Shown here piece after piece: positions 1 to 6,533 of a stretch of DNA of 6,533 bases. The notes beneath the pieces were generated by a model. It did not search any database. It was given only the letters and a program-made list of their open reading frames with translations, and was not told the origin of the DNA. This DNA comes from Candidatus Zhuqueibacterota bacterium (GTDB lineage: Bacteria > KSB1 > UBA2214), in assembly GCA_022706175.1 (NCBI GenBank), contig JAKJDB010000158.1, positions 1 to 6,533 of the forward strand, given 5' to 3'. Numbering within the stretch: position 1 is the first letter of the stretch; each line of letters starts with the position of its first letter. The position numbers and the translations under genes were made by a program.

Positions 1-32
1 CCGTCATCCGCGTTTCCATCCGCCGTTTTTTT

Positions 33-1808
33 TCACTGCCCGCTGCCGGCCGCAGGCGGCTGGACAGGACCGGCCCCATCCCTGCGACGCGCCACAAAAC
101 GGCCGATGGCCAACTCGTGGACGCATCCCCACAGCAGGTGATCGATCGCCTCTTTGGGGCGATGCACGATGGGCAGGCCGTGACGGTTAAAGCTGGTGTT
201 CAGAACCACCGGCACACCGGTCAGTTCGTAAAACTTTTTGATCACCCGGTAATAGGGCTCATTGTTCGGACGCACGCTGTGCACACGGGCCGTGTTGTCC
301 ACATGAATGGCAGCGGCGATCTCGTTTTCTTTACCGGCGATGACATCGAACGCCATGGTCATAAAGGGCGAAGGACAAAAATCCTTAAAGTAGAGAGAGC
401 CGTATTCTTCCAGACAACTGGGGGCAAAGGGCATGAACCACTCCCGGTTCTTCATCTGGTGGTTGATGATGTCGCGCGTCTGCGCCGAACGCGGATCCGC
501 CAGCACGCTGCGCCGGCCCAGGGCGCGCGGGCCCCATTCTTCCCGGCCCTGAAACCAGCCGATCACCTTGCCCTGGGTCAGCGCGTAGGCCACATACTCG
601 GGCATGCGTTCGCCCAGATCCTCCCAGACCACCTGATCGCAGATCTTGAGTTCAGCGAGTATCTGTTCATCGCTGAACGCATCTCCCAGGTCTGCGTCCT
701 GCAGCTTGAAGCCGGCCCCGCGGCCGTTTTTCTGATGATAGAGTTCCAACGCCGCGCCCACCGCCGTACCGCCGTCGCTGGCATGGGGATGGACGAAAAC
801 CCGGTCGATGTAGGGCAGTTCTCTGATGAGCTTGTTGACCTTGACGTTCAAAAACGTGCCGCCGGCCAGCGCCACATCGCGAAAGGCGAAGCGCTGGTGC
901 AGCGATTCAACAAAACCGAGGATGCGTTCCTCCAACAGCCGCTGCGCCGCAGCGGCCACATGCTCCTTGCCGTAGGTTTTGATCAACTGCATGATGCGCC
1001 GGCCGGAGTGCGTCTTCATCAGCACCGCATCGCGCGGCACCATGATATAGTCCACCCAGTAGGGATAGCCCTTCCAGCGGCCATCGGTGTGTTCGAACAC
1101 CATGTCTTTGATCAGGGGATAACAGACATCGGGATCGCCGTAGGCGGCCAGTCCCATGGTCTTGCCCTCCCCATCCATATAGCGCAATCCCAGACAAACA
1201 GTAAAGGCGGAGTACCACAACGCGGTTGCGTAAAGGGGGATTTCCTCCACCAGCGTCATCTTGCCGTCGCGGCACAGATAGATCTCGCCGGCGATGTTTT
1301 TGCCGTTCGCATTGGGACCAAAGCCGTCCATGCTGATGGTCAACGCTTCGTCAAAGCCGCTGCAGCGATAAGCGCTGGCGGCGTGGGTGCGATGGTGATC
1401 CAGAAAAATCATCTTTTCATCCGGCACGCCCAGGGGACGGAGCCCGTTGCGAAACATGGCCGGCTTGTACATTTTGAACACGTTGGGCGCTAGATACTTG
1501 AGCAAGCCGCTGAAATTGTGGCCCACCAACCCGGCCAGGGAGCGCGGCAGATCCCACAGGGAGCGGCAGAACAGGTCGGCGTAAAAGCCCGACGGCGGAT
1601 ACCCCACCGCCCAATAGTCCACCTGATCGGGGGTCAAGCCGCCGTGGTGCAGGGCCGACCGCAACGCCTGATGGGGAAAGCCCATCTCATATTTGACACG
1701 GGTATAACGTTCTTCCGATGCGGCAAAGACAATTTCTCCATCGCGCACCAGCGCGACGCTGCTGTTATGATGACTGCCGGCGACGTCGTTTAAGCCGATT
1801 ATGTTCAT
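33..1808 (-). CDS. O-carbamoyltransferase, NodU/CmcH/TobZ family
   Basis: A cytoplasmic enzyme that activates carbamoyl phosphate with ATP to carbamoyl-adenylate and moves the carbamoyl group to a hydroxyl of a sugar or other small acceptor. At 591 residues it is the usual length. The N-terminal Kae1-like domain shows GSHHNSSVAL (11-20), SEERYTRVK (31-39), the metal-site stretch DHHRTHAASAY (137-147), DGFG (161-164), EGKTMGLAAYG (214-224), GGTFLNVKVN (316-325) and HPHASDGGTAVGAA (340-353). The C-terminal YrdC/Sua5-like domain shows WFQGREEWGPRALGRRSVLA (418-437), REWFMPFAPS (455-464) and NTSFNRHGLPIVHRPKEAI (537-555). All the key blocks look intact. The last 20 or so residues are a Pro/Gly/Ala-rich tail beyond the conserved end. 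It lies 108 bases after the GT2 gene, with an intrinsic terminator between them, so it may be transcribed separately. Polysaccharide context suggests carbamoylation of an exopolysaccharide sugar or its nucleotide precursor (inference); an acceptor outside the polymer is possible. Confidence 0.93.
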   Translation of the reverse strand: MNIIGLNDVAGSHHNSSVALVRDGEIVFAASEERYTRVKYEMGFPHQALRSALHHGGLTPDQVDYWAVGYPPSGFYADLFCRSLWDLPRSLAGLVGHNFSGLLKYLAPNVFKMYKPAMFRNGLRPLGVPDEKMIFLDHHRTHAASAYRCSGFDEALTISMDGFGPNANGKNIAGEIYLCRDGKMTLVEEIPLYATALWYSAFTVCLGLRYMDGEGKTMGLAAYGDPDVCYPLIKDMVFEHTDGRWKGYPYWVDYIMVPRDAVLMKTHSGRRIMQLIKTYGKEHVAAAAQRLLEERILGFVESLHQRFAFRDVALAGGTFLNVKVNKLIRELPYIDRVFVHPHASDGGTAVGAALELYHQKNGRGAGFKLQDADLGDAFSDEQILAELKICDQVVWEDLGERMPEYVAYALTQGKVIGWFQGREEWGPRALGRRSVLADPRSAQTRDIINHQMKNREWFMPFAPSCLEEYGSLYFKDFCPSPFMTMAFDVIAGKENEIAAAIHVDNTARVHSVRPNNEPYYRVIKKFYELTGVPVVLNTSFNRHGLPIVHRPKEAIDHLLWGCVHELAIGRFVARRRDGAGPVQPPAAGSGQ

Positions 1809-1816
1809 TCGATCGA

Positions 1817-1823
1817 TTCCCTT
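1817..1823 (-). promoter_or_regulatory. Ribosome binding site that sets the start of the carbamoyltransferase
   Basis: AAGGGAA ends 8 bases before the ATG at 1808, a strong and well-spaced site. It favours this start over the upstream in-frame ATG at 1877, whose 23 extra residues (Arg-rich, MIHDPFRWQERR onward) do not resemble the family N-terminus, which begins MNIIGLNDV. Confidence 0.75.
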
Positions 1824-1865
1824 ATTAGGTGTACGCCTTGATCGCCGCTCTTGCCAGCGGAACGG

Positions 1866-1894
1866 ATCATGGATCACTGTTTGGGTGACGGCAA
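1866..1894 (-). promoter_or_regulatory. Weak candidate sigma70-type promoter for the carbamoyltransferase
   Basis: Just after the terminator, TTGCCG (1894-1889) and CATGAT (1871-1866) are spaced by exactly 17 bases and each matches the -35/-10 consensus at 4 of 6 positions. It would give a leader of about 50 bases before the ATG at 1808. The match is poor enough to be chance; placement right after a terminator is the main argument. Confidence 0.25.
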
Positions 1895-1897
1895 GAG

Positions 1898-1924
1898 AAA
1901 AAAGGCCGCTGGAGCCTTAGCGGC
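1898..1924 (-). terminator. Rho-independent terminator at the end of the GT2 gene
   Basis: On the transcribed strand the arms GCCGCT (1924-1919) and AGCGGC (1910-1905) form a perfect 6-bp GC-rich stem with an 8-base loop. One C separates the stem from six T (1903-1898). The last sense codon and the TAA of the GT2 gene lie in the hairpin (TAA bases 1919-1917 span the stem end and loop), so the terminator directly abuts translation. A short stem suggests partial rather than full termination. Confidence 0.6.
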
Positions 1925-3068
1925 TTGGCGGGCGGACCTCGATGCCGAGCATGCTCAGGAAAAAAGAAGAAAAAATGATCTGCGCGCCGATGATCATCAG
2001 GGTGGAGGCCAAGATAGCCGGCCGAACCTGATCGAGCGTGCCGAATCCATTGGATATCCAGGCGACCAATATATAGGCATCTGTGAGAAAACCAAGGAGA
2101 AAGATCACAAAACCCAGGATCAGTCCCCTTTCCAGGTTAAAAAGATGAAACGCACGGGTGAGCGCAGGCGTTTGCGGCACAAAATGATGGGTGACGCTGA
2201 AAATTTTCGCATAGATGCCCAGGCTGATGATCTGAAAACCAAGAATGGCGAACAGGCTGCCCAGCACCATCACATGGACATCCACCAGACGGTTGAAAAT
2301 CCGGATCGGGCCGGGCAGCAGCGCGACCAGACTGGTCATGCCGAGAACGAACAGCAACACGCCCGGCCAGATATAGAGATGCGTCGGGCTGTAAATCAGC
2401 ATAAAGCGCAGATGGCGCCATCCGTCACGGAACGAACGCAGATGCGGCGGCCGGTTGCGGCCGTCTCTGTACAACACGATGGGAATTTCGCACATTCTCA
2501 ATTTGAGCAGGCCGGCACGGATGATCATCTCGGAGGCGAACTCCATGCCGCCGGTGCGCAGGTCCATTTTCTCAAAAGCGGTTTTGGTAAAAGCGCGCAT
2601 GCCGCAGTGCGCGTCCGAAACACCGGTATGGTACATGAGATTCAACAGGCCGCTCAACAGCGGATTGCCGATGTAGCGATGCAGCCAGGGCATGGCGCCC
2701 TTTTCGATTCCGCCCTGGAAGCGGTTGCCGACGACGACCTCATACCCGGCCTCCAACTGATCGAGAAAACGGCCGAGATCGCTGAAATCATAGGAATCAT
2801 CGGAATCGCCGATAACGATCCATTCGCCCAGGGCTGCGCCGATGCCGGCGTGGTACGCGTACCCATATCCTTTGCGAGTTTCGTGCACCACCCGCGCGCC
2901 CAGCGACTCCGCCAACGCCACCGATCCGTCGGTGGAACCGTTGTCCGCAATGATGATCTCATACTCCACGCCGCGGGCCTGCAAGGCGGCGTGCGCCTTT
3001 TCGATGCAGATCGCCAAGGTCGCGGCTTCGTCCAGGCAGGGCATGACCACAGAAACACGGATGCTCAT
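1917..3068 (-). CDS. Glycosyltransferase family 2, polyprenyl-phosphate-sugar synthase-like, with C-terminal membrane helices
   Basis: A membrane-anchored inverting glycosyltransferase. The GT-A domain begins at once (SVVMPCLDEA, 6-15), followed by IIIADNGSTDGS (38-49), the metal/nucleotide motif IGDSDDSYDF (86-95) with D88 and D90, GNRFQGGIEKGAMPWLHRYI (114-133), and CGMRAFTKTAFEKMDL (155-170). The GAMPWLHRYIGNP block and SYDF motif are typical of a common bacterial subfamily often labelled dolichol-P-glucose or dolichol-P-mannose synthase-like. Four hydrophobic helices follow (about 231-251, 263-287, 312-336, 349-373), ending in a short basic tail. The start at MSIRVS gives 383 residues, a normal length for this layout. 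The gene is translationally coupled to the sugar transferase by ATGA. It probably transfers a nucleotide-activated sugar to a polyprenyl phosphate, or to a lipid-linked glycan, on the cytoplasmic face. Donor and acceptor cannot be told. The stop codon sits inside an intrinsic terminator hairpin. Confidence 0.92.
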   Translation of the reverse strand: MSIRVSVVMPCLDEAATLAICIEKAHAALQARGVEYEIIIADNGSTDGSVALAESLGARVVHETRKGYGYAYHAGIGAALGEWIVIGDSDDSYDFSDLGRFLDQLEAGYEVVVGNRFQGGIEKGAMPWLHRYIGNPLLSGLLNLMYHTGVSDAHCGMRAFTKTAFEKMDLRTGGMEFASEMIIRAGLLKLRMCEIPIVLYRDGRNRPPHLRSFRDGWRHLRFMLIYSPTHLYIWPGVLLFVLGMTSLVALLPGPIRIFNRLVDVHVMVLGSLFAILGFQIISLGIYAKIFSVTHHFVPQTPALTRAFHLFNLERGLILGFVIFLLGFLTDAYILVAWISNGFGTLDQVRPAILASTLMIIGAQIIFSSFFLSMLGIEVRPPSR

Positions 3069-4504
3069 TGTCCATTCGCCTTGATTAATACCGGCAGCGT
3101 CTTGAGCAGTATCTTGATATCGAGCAAGACCGACCACTGATCGATGTACTGCAAATCCAGCCTCATCCAATCATAAAAACGCACCTGATTGCGGCCGTAG
3201 ATCTGCCATAGACAGGTCAAGCCCGGCCGCATGCTGAAGCGCCGTTTCTGCCAGCGTTCATCCATGCCCGCGACATCGCGCAACGGCAGCGGCCGTGGCC
3301 CCACCAGGCTCATCTCACCGCGCAGCACGTTGATCAACTGCGGAGTTTCATCAAGACTGGTGCGTCGCAGCCAGCGACCGATGGGGGTGATGCGTGGGTC
3401 GTTTTGAATTTTAAAATTCGGACCGTCCGCTTCGTTGAGCGCTTCCAGCTCCTTCTGCAGCTTCTCAGCGTTCGTAACCATGGTGCGAAATTTGATGATG
3501 TTGAAGCGACGGCGGTTATAGCCCACCCGCTCCTGGCGAAAGAACACCGGCCCGGGCGAACTGACCTTGATGAGCAGGCCGATCACCGCAAACAGGGGAA
3601 TCAGAATCGCCAACGCGCAAACGGCGAAGACCAGATCCATGAGTCGTTTGGCCCAGAGGTGATCCAATTGTTTGCGCGATCCGGAGAAAATAGTCAGCAC
3701 CGGTTCGCCGGCCAATTCATAAGCAGCGGTCCGGGCGACCTGCAGTTCAAACCAATTCGACGGCACGCGGCAGAGAATGCCGACTTCCTGGCACTGGTCG
3801 GCGATCCGCCGGATGCGATCATAATAGGATTTGATCGGCAGCGCGATAAACACTTCATCCACTACATGGGTTTCCACATACCCGGGGAATTCGTCCAGGG
3901 AACAGAGCCGCCTGAGTTGAGGCAGCTCCTGCAGCGCAGAGTCGGCATAGTCGTCGTCGATGAAGCCCAGCAGACGATAGCCGAGCTCGTGGCGCTCGAG
4001 TATTTTTTTCGCCCAGTCCGCCGCCCTCGGCCCGCTGCCGATGAGCACGATATAACGCAGGTTGCGGCCATGATTGCGCAGCCGCACCAGCACCGCCCGC
4101 ACCACCGAGCGGCTGAGAATAGTCAGAACCGTGCATCCCACCCAGAACAACAGCAGCACGGTCTTGTCCAAAGGACTGTCCGACAAAAAATAAGCCAGAC
4201 TGGAGAGAAAGAGTGCGCTCACCGTCACCGCTTTAAAAATATCCCACCATTCGCGGAATCGACGGTCGAAACGCCGGCGCTCATAGAGACCGAAATAGTC
4301 GAACAACCGGTTCCAGACGATGACGAGGATGAAAACAGCCGCGAGGTTGATGAGTTTGATGCGGAGAGCGAAAAAGCCGATAAGATCATTCGGGGTTCGA
4401 TTCGGCGAGTGCACATACAGCGCGGCGGCAAACGTGGTCACCATGACCAGAATATCGAGAATCCTCGTCCCGTTCACCAATATGCGTTTTCTAAAACCTT
4501 TCAC
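3065..4504 (-). CDS. Undecaprenyl-phosphate sugar-1-phosphate transferase (polyprenyl glycosylphosphotransferase, WbaP/WcaJ type)
   Basis: An initiating phosphoglycosyltransferase that moves a sugar-1-phosphate from a UDP-sugar to undecaprenyl phosphate, the first step of repeat-unit assembly at the inner membrane. The 479-residue length is normal for the large, multi-helix form. Four N-terminal membrane helices (about 13-31, 45-65, 92-108, 113-131) precede a CoA_binding_3/Rossmann-like region (IGSGPRA 155-161, GFIDDD 180-185). A re-entrant or membrane segment (about 288-313) leads into the catalytic domain: KFRTM (338-342), NDPRITPIGRWLRRTSLDE (368-386) with the Asp-Glu pair D385/E386 expected to be catalytic, then LRGEMSLVGPRP (394-405) and RPGLTCLWQ (426-434). 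The start is GTG at 4504, the first possible start after an in-frame TAA, with only a weak GGGCGG upstream, so the start is less certain than the gene. Its TGA overlaps the next start (ATGA). The sugar cannot be read from sequence: glucose, galactose or an N-acetyl sugar are all possible. Confidence 0.95.
   Translation of the reverse strand: MKGFRKRILVNGTRILDILVMVTTFAAALYVHSPNRTPNDLIGFFALRIKLINLAAVFILVIVWNRLFDYFGLYERRRFDRRFREWWDIFKAVTVSALFLSSLAYFLSDSPLDKTVLLLFWVGCTVLTILSRSVVRAVLVRLRNHGRNLRYIVLIGSGPRAADWAKKILERHELGYRLLGFIDDDYADSALQELPQLRRLCSLDEFPGYVETHVVDEVFIALPIKSYYDRIRRIADQCQEVGILCRVPSNWFELQVARTAAYELAGEPVLTIFSGSRKQLDHLWAKRLMDLVFAVCALAILIPLFAVIGLLIKVSSPGPVFFRQERVGYNRRRFNIIKFRTMVTNAEKLQKELEALNEADGPNFKIQNDPRITPIGRWLRRTSLDETPQLINVLRGEMSLVGPRPLPLRDVAGMDERWQKRRFSMRPGLTCLWQIYGRNQVRFYDWMRLDLQYIDQWSVLLDIKILLKTLPVLIKANGQ
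3076..3082 (-). promoter_or_regulatory. Ribosome binding site that sets the start of the GT2 gene
   Basis: AAGGCGA lies 7 bases before the ATG at 3068, inside the last codons of the sugar transferase. With the ATGA stop/start overlap it supports 3068 as the true start. The open frame runs upstream to an ATG at 3170, but those 34 extra residues lie inside the preceding gene and do not look like family sequence. Confidence 0.65.
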
Positions 4505-4544
4505 CCAACACCGCCCGAGTTACCTGGTTCCTTCGTTCAGCTCA

Positions 4545-4564
4545 CCGGCGCAGTTCCCCGCCGG
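4545..4564 (-). other. Small GC hairpin in the spacer between the BY-kinase and the sugar transferase
   Basis: The 104-base spacer 4505-4608 contains one perfect inverted repeat on the transcribed strand: CCGGCG, an 8-base loop, then CGCCGG. No T-tract follows, so it is not a standard intrinsic terminator. It could act as an mRNA stabiliser or processing point between the two genes, or be chance in GC-rich DNA. The same spacer holds an 8-base palindrome GCGATCGC at 4584-4591. I see no convincing promoter or small gene there. Confidence 0.2.
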
Positions 4565-4608
4565 CCTGTTCTCCGACCGCCTCGCGATCGCCGCACCGGA
4601 CGCTTTGG

Positions 4609-6533
4609 CTATTGGCCCGTCTTGCTCGTATCGGAAGAATAATAGGTATAGTAATAATCGTAATCGCCGTAGAGATTTTTCTCATGCACGTTGTTCAGGA
4701 TCGCTCCGGTGATGTTGAGGCCCACCCGTTCCAGCGACCCCTTGGCCTTGAGAATGATATCCTTGTCATTGCGGCCGGACTCGATCACCAGCACCACGGC
4801 GTCGGCGTTAGGGGCCAGCACCGCGGCATCGGTGACGGCGATCACCGGCGGCGTATCCAGCACGATAAAATCATAGCGCTCGCGCAACAACGATAACAGA
4901 TCCTTCATCGCATCGGAGCCGAGCAATTCCGACGGATTGGTGCTGATCTGTCCGCTGGTGAGCACGTCCAGACCGGCGATGCCGGTGGCGCGGATCGACT
5001 CGGTGGCGGCCAGATCCAGAGCCGCCATCTCGTTCACCGCATGGCTGGCGCGAACCGAAGCCTGGTTCAACAGCCCCCGTTTGTGAAACGGATCGCTGCC
5101 CCCTTCGCTGTCGCTGTTCTTGGGCAGCGAAATGCGCTGGCGGCCGGCATAACGGCTGTTGTCGAGAATGTCCGCCAACCCGGGCGTATGGGCAAAGCCG
5201 AAAAACCGATGCACCATGGGTTTGCGCAGGTCCGCGTCGATCACCAGCGTTCGCAATCCGAGCTGTGCGGTGGTCACCGCCAGGTTGACCGAGGTCGTCG
5301 ACTTGCCTTCGCGCGGCCCGGAGCTGGTGAGTAAAACCAACGAGATTTTTTCGCCGGCCTCAGCGAATTTGATATTGGTGCGCAGAGTTCGATACGCCTC
5401 AGATACCGGCGAGGTCGGCTGCAGCAGCGTGATCAGCCGCTGATCACCCACTTGTTCGCCGCCGGGCGGCGAAACCACCTCGCTGCGCCGAATGCGCGGG
5501 ATGGCGCCCAACAGGTTCAGACCGATCAGGTTTTCCACCTGTTCCGGGGTTTTGATCGTGGTATCCAGAGACTCCATGAAAAAAGCCAAGCCCAGGCCCA
5601 TGGTCAAACCCAGCAGCAGCCCGATGGCCAGATTCAAAACCTTGCGCGGTTTGATCGGCGCCTTCGGCGGTTCAGCCCGGTCGATGATGCGCATATTGCC
5701 GATCTTTTCCGCTTCGCTGATGCGCGCCTCTTCATTGCGCTGCGACAACATGATGTAGATGCTGTTGGCCAGATCCCGTTCACGCGTCAACCGCGCCAGC
5801 TCATACTCTTTGCCCGGCAATCCGCTCAGCGTGCCCTCATACTGCCCCACGGCGTTGTTCAGCGACCGTTCATAGGTCCGCAGCGTCTCCAGCTCCAACT
5901 CCGTCTGCACCCGCTCTTCGTACAATCGCGAGATGGCGGAGAGAGGATCCACCACCTGCTCCTGTTCGGCGATCTTGCGCGCCTCTTCCGCCAGGTTGGT
6001 GCGCAACCGCTGCATGTCCTGGCGCATCTGCACCATCTTGGAATTGTTCTCCGGTACACCCTGCAGCTGCTGATTGACATATTGCGATTGCAGTTTCATC
6101 AGATCGGATTTCAGCTGATTAACGAACGGCGTGGACACGTCGGCGATGGACGGCGCCAGATCCCGCTTCTGCAGGCTGATCTTCTCGGTCAGCGAGCGCA
6201 GCCGCTCCTCGGTCTTTTCCCGGTTGGCCTTGGTCTCCTGATACAGCGCGTCGATCTGGGTGACGCGATGCAGTACTTCCGCCACCTCCTTGTCCAGCGA
6301 GGTCACGCGATTGGTCTCCTTGAACCGGCGCAACAACGCCTCGGCCTCCTCAAGCCGCTCGCGATATTTTTCGCGCTGCTCCTCGATGAACGAGCGCACG
6401 CCGCTCACCTCCTCGCGGCGGATGCGCAAATTGCGCTCCGCCAGAACAGAGGTGACCGTGTTGGCAATGGCCGCCGCGCTAAAGGCGTTGTTCGATCGCA
6501 CCTTGATCTGGATCAAGTCCGACTCGGCCATGG
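4609..6533 (-). CDS. Wzz/GNVR chain-length regulator fused to BY-kinase (tyrosine autokinase), N-terminus cut by window edge
   Basis: An inner-membrane polysaccharide co-polymerase with a cytoplasmic tyrosine autokinase, which sets chain length and drives export. Residues are counted from the first Met in the window (base 6531). That Met is probably internal, because the first membrane segment and most of the Wzz domain are missing; the visible part opens inside the Wzz fold (AAAIANTV). Residues 35-260 are largely charged and look coiled-coil. A GNVR-type block follows (IGNMRIID, 277-284), then a Pro-rich stretch (289-296) and a membrane helix (about 299-319). The kinase part has the ExxRxxR oligomerisation motif (E378, R381, R384), Walker A SSGPREGKST (403-412), Walker A' VIDADLRKP (430-438), Walker B FIVLDTPP (555-562) and a C-terminal cluster of seven Tyr (621-631), the usual autophosphorylation sites. 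About 55 residues (458-512) look like an insertion between Walker A' and B. Stop is TAG. It is the first gene of the visible cluster. The family call is very secure; the full length is unknown. Confidence 0.95.
   Translation of the reverse strand, partial: MAESDLIQIKVRSNNAFSAAAIANTVTSVLAERNLRIRREEVSGVRSFIEEQREKYRERLEEAEALLRRFKETNRVTSLDKEVAEVLHRVTQIDALYQETKANREKTEERLRSLTEKISLQKRDLAPSIADVSTPFVNQLKSDLMKLQSQYVNQQLQGVPENNSKMVQMRQDMQRLRTNLAEEARKIAEQEQVVDPLSAISRLYEERVQTELELETLRTYERSLNNAVGQYEGTLSGLPGKEYELARLTRERDLANSIYIMLSQRNEEARISEAEKIGNMRIIDRAEPPKAPIKPRKVLNLAIGLLLGLTMGLGLAFFMESLDTTIKTPEQVENLIGLNLLGAIPRIRRSEVVSPPGGEQVGDQRLITLLQPTSPVSEAYRTLRTNIKFAEAGEKISLVLLTSSGPREGKSTTSVNLAVTTAQLGLRTLVIDADLRKPMVHRFFGFAHTPGLADILDNSRYAGRQRISLPKNSDSEGGSDPFHKRGLLNQASVRASHAVNEMAALDLAATESIRATGIAGLDVLTSGQISTNPSELLGSDAMKDLLSLLRERYDFIVLDTPPVIAVTDAAVLAPNADAVVLVIESGRNDKDIILKAKGSLERVGLNITGAILNNVHEKNLYGDYDYYYTYYSSDTSKTGQ

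Noticed and set aside
1..32. Possible start of another minus-strand gene (in-frame ATGs at 19 and 7) after an A8 run
   Set aside because: Only two to six codons are visible, with no clear ribosome binding site for the first ATG. There is too little sequence to support a gene. No terminator hairpin is seen here either.
117..1493. Long open frame on the plus strand (458 codons)
   Set aside because: It is antisense to the carbamoyltransferase, whose motifs are intact. The plus-strand product is His/Gln/Arg-rich with no recognisable domain, and has no clear ribosome binding site.
1809..1877. N-terminal extension of the carbamoyltransferase to an ATG at 1877
   Set aside because: The family N-terminus begins at the 1808 ATG, which has a strong, well-spaced AAGGGAA. 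The candidate promoter -10 would also fall inside the extension.
1851..3140. Long open frame on the plus strand (429 codons)
   Set aside because: It is antisense to the GT2 gene. Its composition (Gln, His, Asp, Arg) is typical of a reverse-strand shadow, and it crosses the terminator and gene boundary.
3069..3170. N-terminal extension of the GT2 gene to an ATG at 3170
   Set aside because: It lies wholly inside the sugar transferase gene. The start at 3068 has a ribosome binding site, an ATGA overlap and begins at the conserved GT-A first strand.
4505..4608. Tiny GTG-started frame in the spacer before the sugar transferase
   Set aside because: It has fewer than 25 codons, is Arg/Gly-rich and lacks a ribosome binding site; it is best read as non-coding spacer.
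3404..4642. Long open frame on the plus strand (412 codons)
   Set aside because: It is antisense to the sugar transferase and runs past its start into the spacer. No domain or start signal is visible.
1..6533. CRISPR array, tRNA/rRNA, insertion sequence or phage genes
   Set aside because: No spaced direct repeats, cloverleaf or rRNA-like sequence, transposase motifs or terminal inverted repeats were seen on either strand.

Overview
The window looks like part of a bacterial exopolysaccharide or capsule biosynthesis locus. All four recognisable genes are on the minus strand, so they read from the right edge to the left. Base composition is moderately GC-rich by eye. The gene types (a BY-kinase fused to a Wzz-like chain-length regulator, a membrane phosphoglycosyltransferase, a membrane glycosyltransferase 2 and a NodU/CmcH-type carbamoyltransferase) fit a Gram-negative, environmental bacterium. 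Nothing seen fixes the phylum.

Layout in transcription order. (1) 6533-4609: a Wzz/GNVR coiled-coil protein fused to a tyrosine autokinase, cut by the right edge so its N-terminus is missing. (2) A 104-base spacer with one small hairpin. (3) 4504-3065: an initiating polyprenyl-phosphate sugar-1-phosphate transferase with a GTG start. (4) 3068-1917: a glycosyltransferase family 2 protein of the polyprenyl-phosphate-sugar synthase type, overlapping the previous gene by an ATGA junction. (5) A short spacer with an intrinsic terminator whose hairpin contains the stop codon of gene 4, followed by a weak candidate promoter and a good ribosome binding site. (6) 1808-33: an O-carbamoyltransferase. 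The last 32 bases hold no supported gene.

How they may work together (inference). The phosphoglycosyltransferase loads the first sugar-1-phosphate on undecaprenyl phosphate. The GT2 protein may make a lipid-linked sugar donor or extend the glycan at the membrane. The carbamoyltransferase probably adds carbamoyl groups to a sugar of the product or its precursor. The BY-kinase/Wzz protein controls polymer length and export through its phosphorylation cycle. Flippase, polymerase and outer-membrane export genes are not in the window.

The main points to look at again are an insertion in the BY-kinase domain between Walker A' and Walker B, the internal terminator that may put the carbamoyltransferase under separate control, and the linkage of a carbamoyltransferase to a polysaccharide locus. 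I did not find evidence for a wholly new type of system.
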